Source: Colwellia sp. Arc7-D
GTDB lineage: Bacteria > Pseudomonadota > Gammaproteobacteria > Enterobacterales > Alteromonadaceae
Assembly (NCBI RefSeq): GCF_003061515.1
Contig: NZ_CP028924.1
Span: 4,154,001-4,218,000 of the forward strand
Length of the DNA: 64,000 nt
Direction: 5' to 3'
Part shown: positions 1 through 9,255 of the stretch, one piece after another
Position numbering within the stretch: position 1 is the first letter of the stretch
Layout of the letters: each line of letters opens with the position of its first letter
The notes under the pieces: model-generated
Database searches by the model: none
Seen by the model: only the letters and a program-made list of their open reading frames with translations
Told to the model about the DNA's origin: nothing
Made by a program: the position numbers and the translations under genes

Positions 1-1124
1 TTTTCAATATGCTCTAATGCATTACGCCGCGCTTTTGCTTTGGTTTTCCCGGCTAGCCAACCCACTGAAATACTGAGCGGTTCAAACCATTTTTGAAAGT
101 TAATCGCATGTTGCTCAGCCAGTATTTCAGTTGGTGCCATTAAAGCTACTTGGAAACCCTGACCGATGGCAGTTAATGCAGCTAGTGCAGCAACTAAAGT
201 TTTGCCTGAGCCAACGTCACCTTGCACCAAACGCATCATGGGCAAAGGCTTTAGTAAGTCAGTACGTATTTCTGCCGTTACACGCGCCTGTGCGCCTGTT
301 GGTGAAAAAGGTAATGACGCTAAAAAGTTTTTTTCTAGTGGTATGTCGATTGCTAAAACAACCGCAGGGTGGTGATCATTAGCAGCCCTTAGCTTTAACA
401 TACTCAAGTTATGCGCTAATAACTCTTCTTTAATTAACCTAAGCTGTGCTGGATGTTTGCCTTCTTCCATTAACACCACGGGAGTATCTGGTGGTGGACG
501 GTGAATTAAAGCTAAGGCTTGTTCTAAAGTGTATTGCTGATGGCTAATTTCTGCTGGCAATAGCTCTTCAACATGACCACGTTTTAAGCGGATTAAGGCT
601 TGCTCGGTTAAGTTTCGTAACGATATTTGCCGTAAGCCATCAGTGGTTGAATAAACAGGTGTTAGAGTTTCTTCTGCGGGAGTTAAGGGCTGATCTTGAT
701 CTAGAGCTTTATATTCTGGATGCACCATTTCAAAGCCACGCATGCCGCGATTTACTTCACCATAACAGCGAATATTAAGTCCAATAGCGAGGCTATTTTT
801 TTGGCTGGCAGAAAAGTGAAAAAAACGCAGATTAATACTACCTGTACCATCATTTATGGTAACTAGCATCATTCTACGTTTGCCTTGCACGATTTCGTTC
901 TGTGTGACCTCACCAATAATATTGGTAAATAAACCCGGAATGAGATCACGCACAGCAGTTACACGTGTGCGATCTTCGTAGCGAAGTGGTAAGTGAAATA
1001 GTAAGTCTTGTAACGACACTAACCCGACTTTTTCTAGTTTAGCCGCCATGCCTGGACCAACACCTTTTAAACTGGTGACTGGAATTTGGGCTAAGTTAGA
1101 TAATGCTTCGATTTGGCGAGACAC
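1..1124 (-). CDS. recG: ATP-dependent DNA helicase RecG (N-terminal part, cut by window edge)
   Basis: Branch-migration helicase acting on stalled replication forks and Holliday junctions. The reverse strand reads open from a GTG at 1124 to the window edge, giving about 374 residues. The N-terminus carries the helix-hairpin-helix-like segment SLKGVGPGMA, then the OB-fold wedge region (FHLPLRYEDRT), and near the cut end the helicase Walker A motif GDVGSGKT followed by MAPTEILAEQH (motif Ia). A good Shine-Dalgarno sequence (AAGGGAG, 6 nt before GTG) decides the start. It lies 21 nt downstream of trmH, the usual trmH-recG order. The second RecA-like domain lies outside the window. The identification is firm; only the 3' end is missing. 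Confidence 0.96.
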   Translation of the reverse strand, partial: MSRQIEALSNLAQIPVTSLKGVGPGMAAKLEKVGLVSLQDLLFHLPLRYEDRTRVTAVRDLIPGLFTNIIGEVTQNEIVQGKRRMMLVTINDGTGSINLRFFHFSASQKNSLAIGLNIRCYGEVNRGMRGFEMVHPEYKALDQDQPLTPAEETLTPVYSTTDGLRQISLRNLTEQALIRLKRGHVEELLPAEISHQQYTLEQALALIHRPPPDTPVVLMEEGKHPAQLRLIKEELLAHNLSMLKLRAANDHHPAVVLAIDIPLEKNFLASLPFSPTGAQARVTAEIRTDLLKPLPMMRLVQGDVGSGKTLVAALAALTAIGQGFQVALMAPTEILAEQHAINFQKWFEPLSISVGWLAGKTKAKARRNALEHIE

Positions 1125-1145
1125 CGCAGACTCCCTTGCTGTAAG

Positions 1146-1856
1146 TTATTCGTCGTCGATTTTTTTCCAAGCATCTTGGGTCATTTGCATTTGCTGCCAC
1201 CATTGCTCTGAAGCAACAATCTGTCCATCTTGGTCGATTTCTGGATACGCTAAGCCTTTGCGCTGACAGGCGGTTGCAAAAATAGGATGGCCACCTTCAA
1301 ATAAAATTCGCTGACGGCGCTCATGGCTTATTCTTGGCTGTTGATACAAACCTGCCGCTTGACGCTGGCGTTGGGCTTCATACAAGACAACAGAACAAGC
1401 AACCGAGACATTTAACGACTGAACCATACCCACCATAGGAATAACGATATCTTGGTCAGCCATTTCAAGCGCTTTTGCAGATGCGCCGAATTTCTCTTGT
1501 CCCAAGATAATAGCGGTTGGTTTGGTGTAGTCAATTTCACGAAAGTCGACAGCCGTATCTGATAAGTTTGTTACCAATACCTGCATACCTTGCTTTTTTA
1601 GTTCGATGATTGCATCTTCAGTATTACTGTAATCATGCACGTCGATCCAATTTTGACTACCTGCAGCACTACCGCCCGAAAGACGCATGGTTTCATTTTT
1701 CCATACTGCGTGCACATCACTAATGCCTATAGCATCGGCTGTACGTACGACAGCAGCTAAGTTATGAGTTTTGTGAACCCCTTCCATACAAACCGTTAAG
1801 TCTGGCTGGCGTTGGTCTAACATGCTGTTAATTCTTTGTAGTCTATCCGGTGTCAT
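1146..1856 (-). CDS. trmH: tRNA (guanosine(18)-2'-O)-methyltransferase TrmH
   Basis: SPOUT-class methyltransferase that 2'-O-methylates G18 in the D-loop of tRNAs using AdoMet. At 236 residues it is close to the E. coli protein (229). Visible family motifs are the N-terminal NLAAVVRTADA block (motif 1, with the catalytic Arg), ILGQEKFGAS (motif 2), and IPMVGMVQSLNVSVA (motif 3, the trefoil-knot AdoMet site). The C-terminal extension typical of TrmH is present. It sits between ridA and recG on the same strand and is probably co-transcribed with recG. No anomalies seen. Confidence 0.95.
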   Translation of the reverse strand: MTPDRLQRINSMLDQRQPDLTVCMEGVHKTHNLAAVVRTADAIGISDVHAVWKNETMRLSGGSAAGSQNWIDVHDYSNTEDAIIELKKQGMQVLVTNLSDTAVDFREIDYTKPTAIILGQEKFGASAKALEMADQDIVIPMVGMVQSLNVSVACSVVLYEAQRQRQAAGLYQQPRISHERRQRILFEGGHPIFATACQRKGLAYPEIDQDGQIVASEQWWQQMQMTQDAWKKIDDE

Positions 1857-1930
1857 ATACTTGTTCTAAAGTTGTGTTATATCTTGGCAAGCGCTTTGTC
1901 TAACTTGCCGCAAGTGTGCAATAGTCAGTA

Positions 1931-2320
1931 TTAGCTGAAATTAGGTAATTCCATAATACCGTCAATTTCGATCGCAACATCTTTTGGCAATCTAGCAACT
2001 TGTACCGCTGCTCTTGCAGGATAAGGTTGTTGAAAGTACTGGCTCATAATTTCATTTACTGTCGCGAAATTAGCAAGGTCTTGTAAAAATATATTCACTT
2101 TTACCATGTCATTAATATTGCCACCTGCTGCTTCACACACCGCAACAATATTCTTAAAAACTTGTTGTGTCTGCTCGGCAAAATCTTCAGATACAATTTC
2201 CATTGTTTCTGGAACTAATGGTATTTGGCCTGAAAGATAGACAGTGTTATTAACTTTCACCGCTTGGCTATATGTACCAATTGCGCTTGGTGCTTGGTCT
2301 GTATTAATAATTGTTTTCAT
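1931..2320 (-). CDS. ridA: RidA family 2-iminobutanoate/2-iminopropanoate deaminase
   Basis: Cytoplasmic enzyme that hydrolyses reactive enamine/imine intermediates released by PLP enzymes, such as 2-aminoacrylate from serine/threonine dehydratases. The 129-residue length is normal for YjgF/RidA. Family signatures are present: [18 protein letters not shown] near the N-terminus, and the C-terminal [19 protein letters not shown] containing the substrate-carboxylate-binding Arg. The ATG start has the Shine-Dalgarno AGGAAA directly upstream. It begins 12 nt after the spoT stop, so it is probably translated from the same transcript as spoT. Confidence 0.96.
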   Translation of the reverse strand: MKTIINTDQAPSAIGTYSQAVKVNNTVYLSGQIPLVPETMEIVSEDFAEQTQQVFKNIVAVCEAAGGNINDMVKVNIFLQDLANFATVNEIMSQYFQQPYPARAAVQVARLPKDVAIEIDGIMELPNFS

Positions 2321-2332
2321 AATTTTCCTAAG

Positions 2333-4444
2333 CTATTTATTACGTACTACGCGTTGAACGTCGCCCATAACTTTAATTTTTCTGATGATGTCGGCAAGGT
2401 GAACCCTATTTCGACAAGTAATTTCCATATCAATAAGATACAAGCCAGACTCTTTCTCGCCAGAGTTTAGCGAGTGTACATTTGAGCCACAACGAGCAAC
2501 CACATTGGTCAAAGCTGCTAATGCACCTTTATGATTAAGAATTTCAATACGTAGTTTGGCGATAAAGTCTCGGTCAATATCGGTATCCCATCTAACAGGG
2601 AATAAACTGCCTTGCTCATGACCTTTATTATTTCTACAGCCATGTTGATGTACCATTAAACCTTTTCCAGGGCTTAAGTAGGCTAATATTGAATCGCCAG
2701 GAATAGGACGACAACATTTACCGTAGCTAACCATCATACCTTCAGTGCCTTTAATCGGCATTTTATTTTTAGTTACGGTAGGTTTGAGTAGGTCTGACTC
2801 TTCTGTAAATTCGTCTTTCAAGCGTTTAGCTATACCTATGCTGAGTGCATTACCCAAACCAATATTAATCAGTAACTCTTCAATATTGGTATTACCGGTA
2901 TCTTTAACCACTTGGGTCAATTTCTCTACAGCGATATCTTCTAGTTTTGTAGCACCTAACGCGTGACTAAGTAAACGGCGGCCTAAAGCAAGTGATTCAG
3001 TTTTTTCTTGCGAACGTAAGTAGGTGCGTATTTGCAAACGTGCTTTTGAGGTAACCACAAAGTTAAGCCAAGTTGCGTTAGGTCTAGCAGCAGTAGACGT
3101 AACCACTTCAATCGTTTGGCCAGAATCTAACGGCTTGCTGAGTGGGAAAGGTTTACGTTCAACCTTAACGCCTACGCAAGAATTACCTACATCAGTATGC
3201 ACAGCATAAGCAAAATCGACTGCGGTTGCGCCCATTGGTAATTCAACAATGCGACCATCAGGGGTGAAAACATAAATTTCTTCTGGAAATAAATCCGACT
3301 TTACATTTTCAATAAATTCAAACGAGCTGCCGGCACTTTGCTGTAGCTCTAATAAGCTTTGCATCCAACGGCGTGCTTTCATCTGCGCCGTGGTGCCGGT
3401 ATCTTCACCGTCTTGTTTATATAACCAGTGAGCGGCAACACCTTTGTCTGCCATTTGGTCCATATCATTGGTACGGATTTGTATTTCAACGGGAATACCA
3501 TGCGGACCAATTAAAGAGGTATGCAATGACTGATAACCGTTGGTTTTTGGAATGGCAATATAATCTTTAAATCGTGATTCAATAGGTTTGAATAAGTTGT
3601 GAGCAGCACCTAAAGCGCGGTAACAGTCATCTATTTTGTCGCCAACAATAATTCTAAAGGCATAGATATCCATGACTTCATTAAACATTAACTCTTTATT
3701 GCGCATTTTTCGATAGATTGAATACAGGTGTTTTTCACGGCCAATAACTTGCGCTTTAATACCGTTTTCAGCTAAACGGCTAGTTACTTCTTGTTGAATA
3801 TTGTTGATAATTTCTTTGCGGTTGCCACGTGCTTGCTTAATCGCCGATTTTAAGGCCCTTGCTCGCATAGGGTAAAGCGCTTCAAAACCTAATACTTCTA
3901 GCTCATTTTTAACATCGTGAATACCAAGACGATTAGCAATAGGTGCATAAATATCTAATGTTTCGCGGGCAATTCGACGACGTTTATCTGGTCGTAAAGA
4001 GCCTAATGTACGCATATTGTGCGTGCGATCTGCCAATTTAATGAGAATAACGCGTATATCTTGCACCATGGCTAAGATCATTTTGCGAAAGTTCTCCGCC
4101 TGCATCTCTTCTTTATTATCAAACTTTAGCTTGTCTAGCTTACTAACACCTTCAACTAACTCAGCTACGGTATGACCAAAGAGCTCAGATAACTGATCTT
4201 TAGTTACAGGAGTATCTTCAATCACGTCATGCAGTAATGCTGCCATTAAGGTTTCGTGATCTAAATGCATTTTTGCAAGATTAAGCGCCACAGCTACCGG
4301 ATGGGTAATGTATGGCTCACCACTAGAACGCATTTGACCATCATGGGCCTCACGCGCAACAATATAGGCCTGTTTTAAAAGGTCTATTTGTACTTTTGAT
4401 AAGTAACTTGATACATGTTCTTTTAGTGGTTCAAAAAGGTACAC
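2333..4444 (-). CDS. spoT: Bifunctional (p)ppGpp synthetase/hydrolase SpoT
   Basis: Makes and degrades the stringent-response alarmone (p)ppGpp. The 703-residue protein collinearly matches E. coli SpoT (702), including the first residues MYLFEPL, so the GTG at 4444 is the likely start. Domains in order: HD hydrolase (roughly 20-180, HD within LLHDVIEDTP), synthetase (about 230-340, NEVMDIYAFRI and GYQSLHTS), TGS (about 385-445, DEIYVFTPDGR), a zinc-finger/CC region (KCCRPIPGD, about 590-620) and a C-terminal ACT domain. The HD dyad is intact, so hydrolase activity is expected. It lies between rpoZ and ridA, but a terminator and a MITE-like repeat separate it from rpoZ, suggesting its own promoter. 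Confidence 0.97.
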   Translation of the reverse strand: MYLFEPLKEHVSSYLSKVQIDLLKQAYIVAREAHDGQMRSSGEPYITHPVAVALNLAKMHLDHETLMAALLHDVIEDTPVTKDQLSELFGHTVAELVEGVSKLDKLKFDNKEEMQAENFRKMILAMVQDIRVILIKLADRTHNMRTLGSLRPDKRRRIARETLDIYAPIANRLGIHDVKNELEVLGFEALYPMRARALKSAIKQARGNRKEIINNIQQEVTSRLAENGIKAQVIGREKHLYSIYRKMRNKELMFNEVMDIYAFRIIVGDKIDDCYRALGAAHNLFKPIESRFKDYIAIPKTNGYQSLHTSLIGPHGIPVEIQIRTNDMDQMADKGVAAHWLYKQDGEDTGTTAQMKARRWMQSLLELQQSAGSSFEFIENVKSDLFPEEIYVFTPDGRIVELPMGATAVDFAYAVHTDVGNSCVGVKVERKPFPLSKPLDSGQTIEVVTSTAARPNATWLNFVVTSKARLQIRTYLRSQEKTESLALGRRLLSHALGATKLEDIAVEKLTQVVKDTGNTNIEELLINIGLGNALSIGIAKRLKDEFTEESDLLKPTVTKNKMPIKGTEGMMVSYGKCCRPIPGDSILAYLSPGKGLMVHQHGCRNNKGHEQGSLFPVRWDTDIDRDFIAKLRIEILNHKGALAALTNVVARCGSNVHSLNSGEKESGLYLIDMEITCRNRVHLADIIRKIKVMGDVQRVVRNK

Positions 4445-4517
4445 CCAATAATTCCCTGATGATTGCTTACGCTTTGATAAGTTAGAATACGATTATTTTA
4501 TCGTTATGCCAATATTT

Positions 4518-4678
4518 ATACCAATTTGATTCATTAAGTGATCTACTTTTTAATCAGTAAAAATGGCGAATACAAGGCATAAAATTTAGTACGTAGTTAT
4601 TCTACATATAAATTTTGTAACGCCGTAGTTATTCATTTTAACCATTCAAAATGAGCAGCTAATTAATCAACTTGGTAT
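4518..4678. repeat. MITE-like palindromic intergenic element (161 bp)
   Basis: The element is bounded by imperfect terminal inverted repeats of about 26 bp. The left end begins ATACCAATTTGATT and the right end, read on the reverse strand, begins ATACCAAGTTGATT; both continue with related sequence. Inside is an imperfect stem (AAAATTTAGTACGTAG around 4581-4596 against CTACATATAAATTTT at 4602-4616) and an 11-bp direct repeat CGTAGTTATTC at 4592-4602 and 4624-4634. It contains no ORF. It lies between the spoT start and the rpoZ terminator. Only one full copy is in this window. Calling it a mobile MITE is inference from structure and from my recollection of similar elements in Colwelliaceae. Confidence 0.6.
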
Positions 4679-4726
4679 TAAGCACGCTTACTTGAGTTTT
4701 TCTCATGAATCATGAGCAGATAATAA

Positions 4727-4764
4727 AAAACGCGTAAATCACAGTGATGTAATTTACGCGTTTT
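4727..4764 (-). terminator. Intrinsic terminator after gmk-rpoZ
   Basis: Perfect 13-bp stem (AAAACGCGTAAAT against ATTTACGCGTTTT) with a 12-nt loop. On the reverse strand it ends in a run of six T. It lies 35 nt after the rpoZ stop. Confidence 0.85.
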
Positions 4765-4798
4765 GAATGTTGCGACTAACGTTAAACGTTAGCAATAA

Positions 4799-5074
4799 TT
4801 ATTGGTTACCACCAACAATTGCTGCAACAGCATCTAATTCAGCAGCGTCTTGTTGTACTTGCTCATGTTTATCTGAACGGTCCATTACTTCAGTAGTAAT
4901 TAGGCCAGCTTCGATTTCACGTAAAGCAATTACTGTTGGTTTGTCATTTTCAACGTCAACCAATGGATCTTTACCGCCCGTAGCAATTTGACGAGCACGA
5001 CGAGATGCAATTAACACCAAGTCAAAACGATTACCGACTTTTTCTACGGCATCTTCAACAGTTACGCGAGCCAT
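4799..5074 (-). CDS. rpoZ: DNA-directed RNA polymerase omega subunit
   Basis: Small subunit that clamps the beta' C-terminus during RNA polymerase assembly; in E. coli it is also part of a ppGpp-binding site. The 91-residue length matches the family. The N-terminus [20 protein letters not shown] and the segment ASRRARQ followed by [10 protein letters not shown] are diagnostic. It follows gmk after 74 nt and is followed by a strong intrinsic terminator, so gmk-rpoZ form one transcription unit. Confidence 0.97.
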   Translation of the reverse strand: MARVTVEDAVEKVGNRFDLVLIASRRARQIATGGKDPLVDVENDKPTVIALREIEAGLITTEVMDRSDKHEQVQQDAAELDAVAAIVGGNQ

Positions 5075-5148
5075 TTGGTCACTCCAACAATTAAATTCAT
5101 AAAATAGTCGCGTAGTTTACTTGATCTACAGGCATGTAAGCAAGCACT

Positions 5149-5784
5149 CTAAGCTAATAATTCACTAAATAAAGCTTGATGCTCGCAGGCTTGTTGGCTG
5201 CGTTTTAAACGTTGGTTGTTAACAACCGTAGTTAAATCGACCAAGGCCTGTTCGAAATCATCATTAATAATAATATAATCAAATTCTTGATAGTGTGAAC
5301 ATTGTGCTTGCGCTTCAGCCATTCTCGATTGAATAACGTCTTCACTGTCTTGGCCTCTACCGCGTAAACGGTTTTCTAATTCTTGCTTTGAAGGCGGACT
5401 TATAAAGATAGTCGTTACGTCTGGCTTTTTCATTCTTACCTGTTGAGCACCTTGCCAATCAATATCAAGAAATACGTCAATACCTTGTGCTAGCTGCTGA
5501 TCTATAGCTATTTCACTGGTACCGTAAAAATTACCAAAGACTTCTGCGTACTCATAAAATTGCTTTTCAGTAATCGATTTCTTGAATTGGTCTTTACTGA
5601 CAAAGTGATAGTGTTGGCCATCAACTTCACCGGGACGCGCATTACGTGTCGTGTGAGAAACAGATACTTGCATAGGCCGAGTTGAAGTTTGTTTGAGTAA
5701 GGCGGAAATTAAACTCGACTTCCCTGCGCCACTGGGTGCAGATAAAATGAAGAGATTGCCTTTAGTTGTCACAATAGTTGTCAC
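5149..5784 (-). CDS. gmk: Guanylate kinase
   Basis: Phosphorylates GMP/dGMP to GDP/dGDP with ATP. The 211-residue protein has the P-loop [10 protein letters not shown] near residue 15, the GMP-binding [14 protein letters not shown] block, and the [10 protein letters not shown] motif. There are two in-frame GTG codons 12 nt apart (5784 and 5772) within a short duplicated sequence. The first is preferred because AAAGGA lies 6 nt upstream of it. No yicC is found upstream; a roughly 500-nt region without a recognisable gene follows instead. Confidence 0.96.
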   Translation of the reverse strand: MTTIVTTKGNLFILSAPSGAGKSSLISALLKQTSTRPMQVSVSHTTRNARPGEVDGQHYHFVSKDQFKKSITEKQFYEYAEVFGNFYGTSEIAIDQQLAQGIDVFLDIDWQGAQQVRMKKPDVTTIFISPPSKQELENRLRGRGQDSEDVIQSRMAEAQAQCSHYQEFDYIIINDDFEQALVDLTTVVNNQRLKRSQQACEHQALFSELLA

Positions 5785-5824
5785 AATTTATCCTTTGTAG
5801 CTGAGTTAATCACAGCTGATAGTA

Positions 5825-5867
5825 ATACCAATAACTATAGTGAATTGAACACAATATAAATTGGTAT
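5825..5867. repeat. Short inverted repeat resembling MITE ends
   Basis: ATACCAAT at 5825-5832 is mirrored by ATTGGTAT at 5860-5867, separated by 27 nt. The 8-bp ends equal the outermost bases of the left end of the 161-bp element at 4518-4678. It may be an internally deleted derivative, or chance. It lies about 40 nt upstream of gmk. Confidence 0.3.
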
Positions 5868-6295
5868 AGTCAGTATTAATGCCGCGCACTATACCTAAAG
5901 TTAAGTATATTTCCCATTATTTTGTCCGCTCAATAACAGCTGGCTTTTAGCTAAACTAGAAATTTTTTATCGCTATTTACTGATTTTTTTGCAAAAACTA
6001 TAGTAATTAAAAGGCATTTTAAACGTTTTTTATTAGCGAATAATTAACCATAGATGTGACGTGTATATCAGGTAAATCGCGCCGATAATATTTAATTATT
6101 TATTGTTAAGTAATGTATCGAACAAGCATGAGGATGTCTAAAAGAAGAAGTACTTTGGATATAAAAATTGCCGATAAGTCAGACGTTTTACATTAACGTT
6201 AGCAAGTTTACTCAAATATTTTGAACATATTAAAGCCCAAGAAGGTCATTTTATCGTGTGAAACATATCAACTCAGCAGAGCAAAACTCAAATGA
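5868..6295. other. Intergenic region with no recognisable gene
   Basis: About 430 nt of AT-rich sequence between gmk and the unknown gene at 6296. No ORF with a ribosome-binding site, no strong hairpin and no recognisable RNA were seen. It probably contains the gmk promoter (minus strand). Confidence 0.5.
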
Positions 6296-6682
6296 TTAGT
6301 TAAGCTCTAGTGATTTTTCAACTTCTAAAAGCATCCATTGTTTTGCCTCAGTAAGGCTGTAAAACACTTCAATATTACTCTTGAAAATACCTTTAACTAT
6401 ATGTTCTTGTATACTGTTACTTAAAACAACGGCTTCTAAAATACAGCCATGGTTTTTACACCATTCGTATAATTCTTTACCTATCACCAAGGTGTCAGGT
6501 GAAGCAATTGATTCTTCGTCCCAGACTTCAATTCTTCGCCATTGTTTGAAGCCCTTTGAAATGACAGATTTTTTTATCTCAGAAGAGTGATAAGCCAAGC
6601 CAAGCTCGTTAAAAGGGCCTTCAACTGTAGAGATAAAAAGATCATTCTCCCAGATAAAAGTAACTTTGCCGTGTCTATTCAT
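6296..6682 (-). CDS. Hypothetical protein, possibly STAS-like
   Basis: A 128-residue soluble protein with no signal peptide or membrane segment. The ATG at 6682 has GAGAGG upstream at suitable spacing, supporting a real gene. The alternation of short beta strands (KVTFIWENDLFISTVEG) and helices, and the C-terminal segment with VFYSLTEAKQWM, resemble small STAS/SpoIIAA-like bacterial proteins. This is a fold impression only; there is no catalytic motif. It stands alone, flanked by a roughly 500-nt gap on one side and about 260 nt on the other. Confidence 0.6.
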   Translation of the reverse strand: MNRHGKVTFIWENDLFISTVEGPFNELGLAYHSSEIKKSVISKGFKQWRRIEVWDEESIASPDTLVIGKELYEWCKNHGCILEAVVLSNSIQEHIVKGIFKSNIEVFYSLTEAKQWMLLEVEKSLELN

Positions 6683-6941
6683 ATGAACCTCTCAGATAAT
6701 AATAACCTCATAAAAATATTTCGTATTTTACATTTATTCAGTAGTTATCTACGATATTTTCAAACGATAAAACCATTATTTAAAGTAATTCGCATGACTT
6801 AAATTTAAATTTTCTGCCCTGCGTTATCCACTTTAATAAATTTTTATCATTATTAATTATTAGCACAAAGATTTATATTATTTCAAGTTTAGAAGAAAAT
6901 CAAACCTGCATTGACCAAGTTTAATTCCGCTTTTTAGTGAT

Positions 6942-7346
6942 TTAAATTGTGGCTCGCAATTCGATATTATTACCGGCTATATCTTTTAAATAAAGTGAAC
7001 GCCCCATTCCTTGTGCACCATATCTTTCTTCAAAGTCGCCAACCGCAACCCCTTTACTTTGAAGGTATTCTTTCAATGCAGATTCATCAAAGGCTTCTAT
7101 TTGCAGACAAAAGTGGTCAACGTTATTGCCGGTAGGTTTAGGCGCATCGCCGCCAGCTTTACCTAACGCTGAATTAACATCAACGATATCGATCAGCGAA
7201 GCGCCTGCTCTCAGCTGAGTTAAACCAATATCATCGGGTAATTTACGTTCTACTGCACAACCTAAAACATTGCAGTAAAAATTAATCAGTTCTTGATAAA
7301 GTACTGTACGTAAAACGATATGATCGATTGCAATAGGCTTAATCAT
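6942..7346 (-). CDS. VOC family (glyoxalase/bleomycin-resistance/dioxygenase-like) protein
   Basis: Small metalloenzyme-fold protein. The frame is open to 7397, but the ATG at 7346 is chosen because GGGAG lies 5 nt upstream and the family fold begins at IDHIVLR. The protein is then 134 residues, one beta-alpha-beta-beta-beta pair. Putative metal ligands are the His in IDHIVLR, the His in NVDHFCLQ and the Glu in NNIELRA, the usual H/H/E positions of the VOC superfamily. The substrate cannot be told from sequence. The segment RYGAQGMGRSLYLKDIAGN is typical of the virulence-associated/YaeR-like subgroup. Confidence 0.85.
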   Translation of the reverse strand: MIKPIAIDHIVLRTVLYQELINFYCNVLGCAVERKLPDDIGLTQLRAGASLIDIVDVNSALGKAGGDAPKPTGNNVDHFCLQIEAFDESALKEYLQSKGVAVGDFEERYGAQGMGRSLYLKDIAGNNIELRATI

Positions 7347-7578
7347 AAAAACTCCCGAGTTAACATGTATGTTTGAAGTGGATAACGTGTCAGACAATTT
7401 TAAAGTATAGAATACACAAAGATAACATCAACATGACATACGTTAACTATTAAGCGTAAGCGAAAATAATACCGGTTGTTATACAAGCACTTCTAAATAT
7501 AAGCTCAGTGTGACCTTAGTATAAACATTCTATTGGTATAAATTTTAAGACATGTGTTGATTTACATTAGGAAGGATG

Positions 7579-7612
7579 TATCTCCATGCACTAAGAACAA
7601 TGCATGGAGATA
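7579..7612 (-). terminator. Hairpin downstream of the aminotransferase
   Basis: Perfect 12-bp stem (TATCTCCATGCA against TGCATGGAGATA) with a 10-nt loop, ending 11 nt past the aminotransferase stop. There is no T tract on the minus strand, so it may be a Rho-independent terminator of weak type or a 3' stabilising hairpin. Confidence 0.55.
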
Positions 7613-7622
7613 GAGTAAAGCG

Positions 7623-8810
7623 TTATAACACTTTAGCAATTGATTGCGCTAAGTAATCAACATTACTATTAGCAATACCTGCAATACTCATTCGGCTTGA
7701 ACCTACCATATAAATACTGTATTCATCTTGCAATTGCTGCACTTGCTCAGGTGTTATACCTAAGAAAGAGAACATGCCTTTTTGACGAGGGATAAAGCTA
7801 AAATCTCGTGTTACGCCACTCTCAATAAGCTTATCAACTAATAGCTGACGGTTGCCGTTGATGCGATTGCGCATTTCTGCAAGTTCACTATGCCATTGGG
7901 CACGTAATTCATCTGAATGCAGGATGGTTTCTACTAGGGCCGCACCATGTGCTGGTGGCATTGAATAAATACAACGAACAACACTGAGTAAAACAGAGTT
8001 TGCAATGTCAGCACTGTGTGAAGTTTCGCCAATGATAGAACAAGCGCCAATACGTTCACGATACAAGCCAAAGTTTTTAGAACATGAACTACAAACGATC
8101 ATTTCTTTTACGCTATCAGCCATTAATCTAAGACCGTAAGCATCTTCGTCTAAACCTTCACCAAAACCTTGATAAGCCATATCAATTAACGGTAAAAAGC
8201 CAATGTCTTTTGCAACTTCAGCAATTTGTTGCCATTGTTCGTTGTTTAAATCCATACCACTTGGATTATGACAACAAGCATGAAGCAAGACAGTATCGGC
8301 AGCTTTAACTTCTTTTAAAGCAGCCAACATACCATCAAAATCAAGAGTTTTGTTTTCATAGTCATAATAAGGATAAGTTTTAACGTTTAAGCCTGCCGCT
8401 TGAAACACACCAGTATGGTTTGCCCAAGTTGGGTTACTCACCCAAATAGTAGCACCCGCTTTACATGAGTTAATAAACTCAGCAGCCACGCGTAATGCAC
8501 CAGTGCCGCCAGGAGTAGAAACCGTGCGGGCACGATTTTCAATCAACACTTTATGATGACCAAAGACTAATTTAGCCATTTCTTCGTTAAAAAGTGATGA
8601 ACCTGTTGGGCCAATATAAACTTTGGTATCTTCGGTATCGAGTCGATGCTTTTCAGCGGCTTTTACACATTGTAAAACAGCAGTATGACCTGCTTCATTT
8701 TTGTAGACACCTACACCTAAGTCGATTTTTTTAGGGTTAGAATCTTCACGATATTTAGCCAACAAGCCTAAAATAGGATCGGCAGGCAACGCCGTTAAGC
8801 TACCAAACAT
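7623..8810 (-). CDS. Aromatic/aspartate aminotransferase (class I, PLP-dependent)
   Basis: Transfers amino groups between aromatic amino acids or aspartate and 2-oxoglutarate. The 395-residue length is normal for the AspC/TyrB subgroup. Visible features are GVYKNEAGHTAVL near residue 35, STPGGTGALR (PLP phosphate region), CCHNPSGMD (Asn contacting PLP), and SSCSKNFGLYRERIGA with the Schiff-base Lys. The C-terminal SSRMSIAGI supplies the substrate-carboxylate Arg. A TATAAT-like -10 at 8849-8854 (reverse strand) lies about 40 nt before the ATG. It is monocistronic. AspC and TyrB cannot be separated by eye; Shewanella-type aromatic aminotransferase is my preference. Confidence 0.9.
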   Translation of the reverse strand: MFGSLTALPADPILGLLAKYREDSNPKKIDLGVGVYKNEAGHTAVLQCVKAAEKHRLDTEDTKVYIGPTGSSLFNEEMAKLVFGHHKVLIENRARTVSTPGGTGALRVAAEFINSCKAGATIWVSNPTWANHTGVFQAAGLNVKTYPYYDYENKTLDFDGMLAALKEVKAADTVLLHACCHNPSGMDLNNEQWQQIAEVAKDIGFLPLIDMAYQGFGEGLDEDAYGLRLMADSVKEMIVCSSCSKNFGLYRERIGACSIIGETSHSADIANSVLLSVVRCIYSMPPAHGAALVETILHSDELRAQWHSELAEMRNRINGNRQLLVDKLIESGVTRDFSFIPRQKGMFSFLGITPEQVQQLQDEYSIYMVGSSRMSIAGIANSNVDYLAQSIAKVL

Positions 8811-9255
8811 TTTTGGGTTTACCTTTTACGAAGAGAGGGTGTTGAGCGATTATACTCCGGGCTTGGAGCCGCTAAATTAAACCCTGTGATTAAAGGCTAA
8901 GCATAACGGCTATCCGGCTAAAATTAAAGCATAAAAATTAAAAAATCTCATGCTAAATAGCCTAAAAAGAACTAGCTGATAACGCATAGTTATAGCAAGC
9001 GAATTAACGCTAGAATATTGAATCTGTGGTAATTACGGGTAAATCATCTGTATTGGATGTAGTCTCTATCGGTAAGCTGTTGATGAGGTTAAATTTCACA
9101 TCCTGAAAACTCTTTACAATCGTGGCTGATAATTAAAGTAAATAAGCCAGATTTAATTAAAAATAAATATCACTCATTGTGTATTTAATGCTGTAGAGCA
9201 AGCCAGTTAGCCAATGGCATGACTAACTGGAGATCATCAAATAAATACACAAAAG
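8811..9255. other. Intergenic region; inverted repeat at 9203-9230
   Basis: 445 nt without a supported gene. The only notable structure is CCAGTTAG/CTAACTGG at 9203-9210 and 9223-9230, 26 nt past the end of the DUF445 gene. It may serve as its terminator, though T residues are few. Confidence 0.45.
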
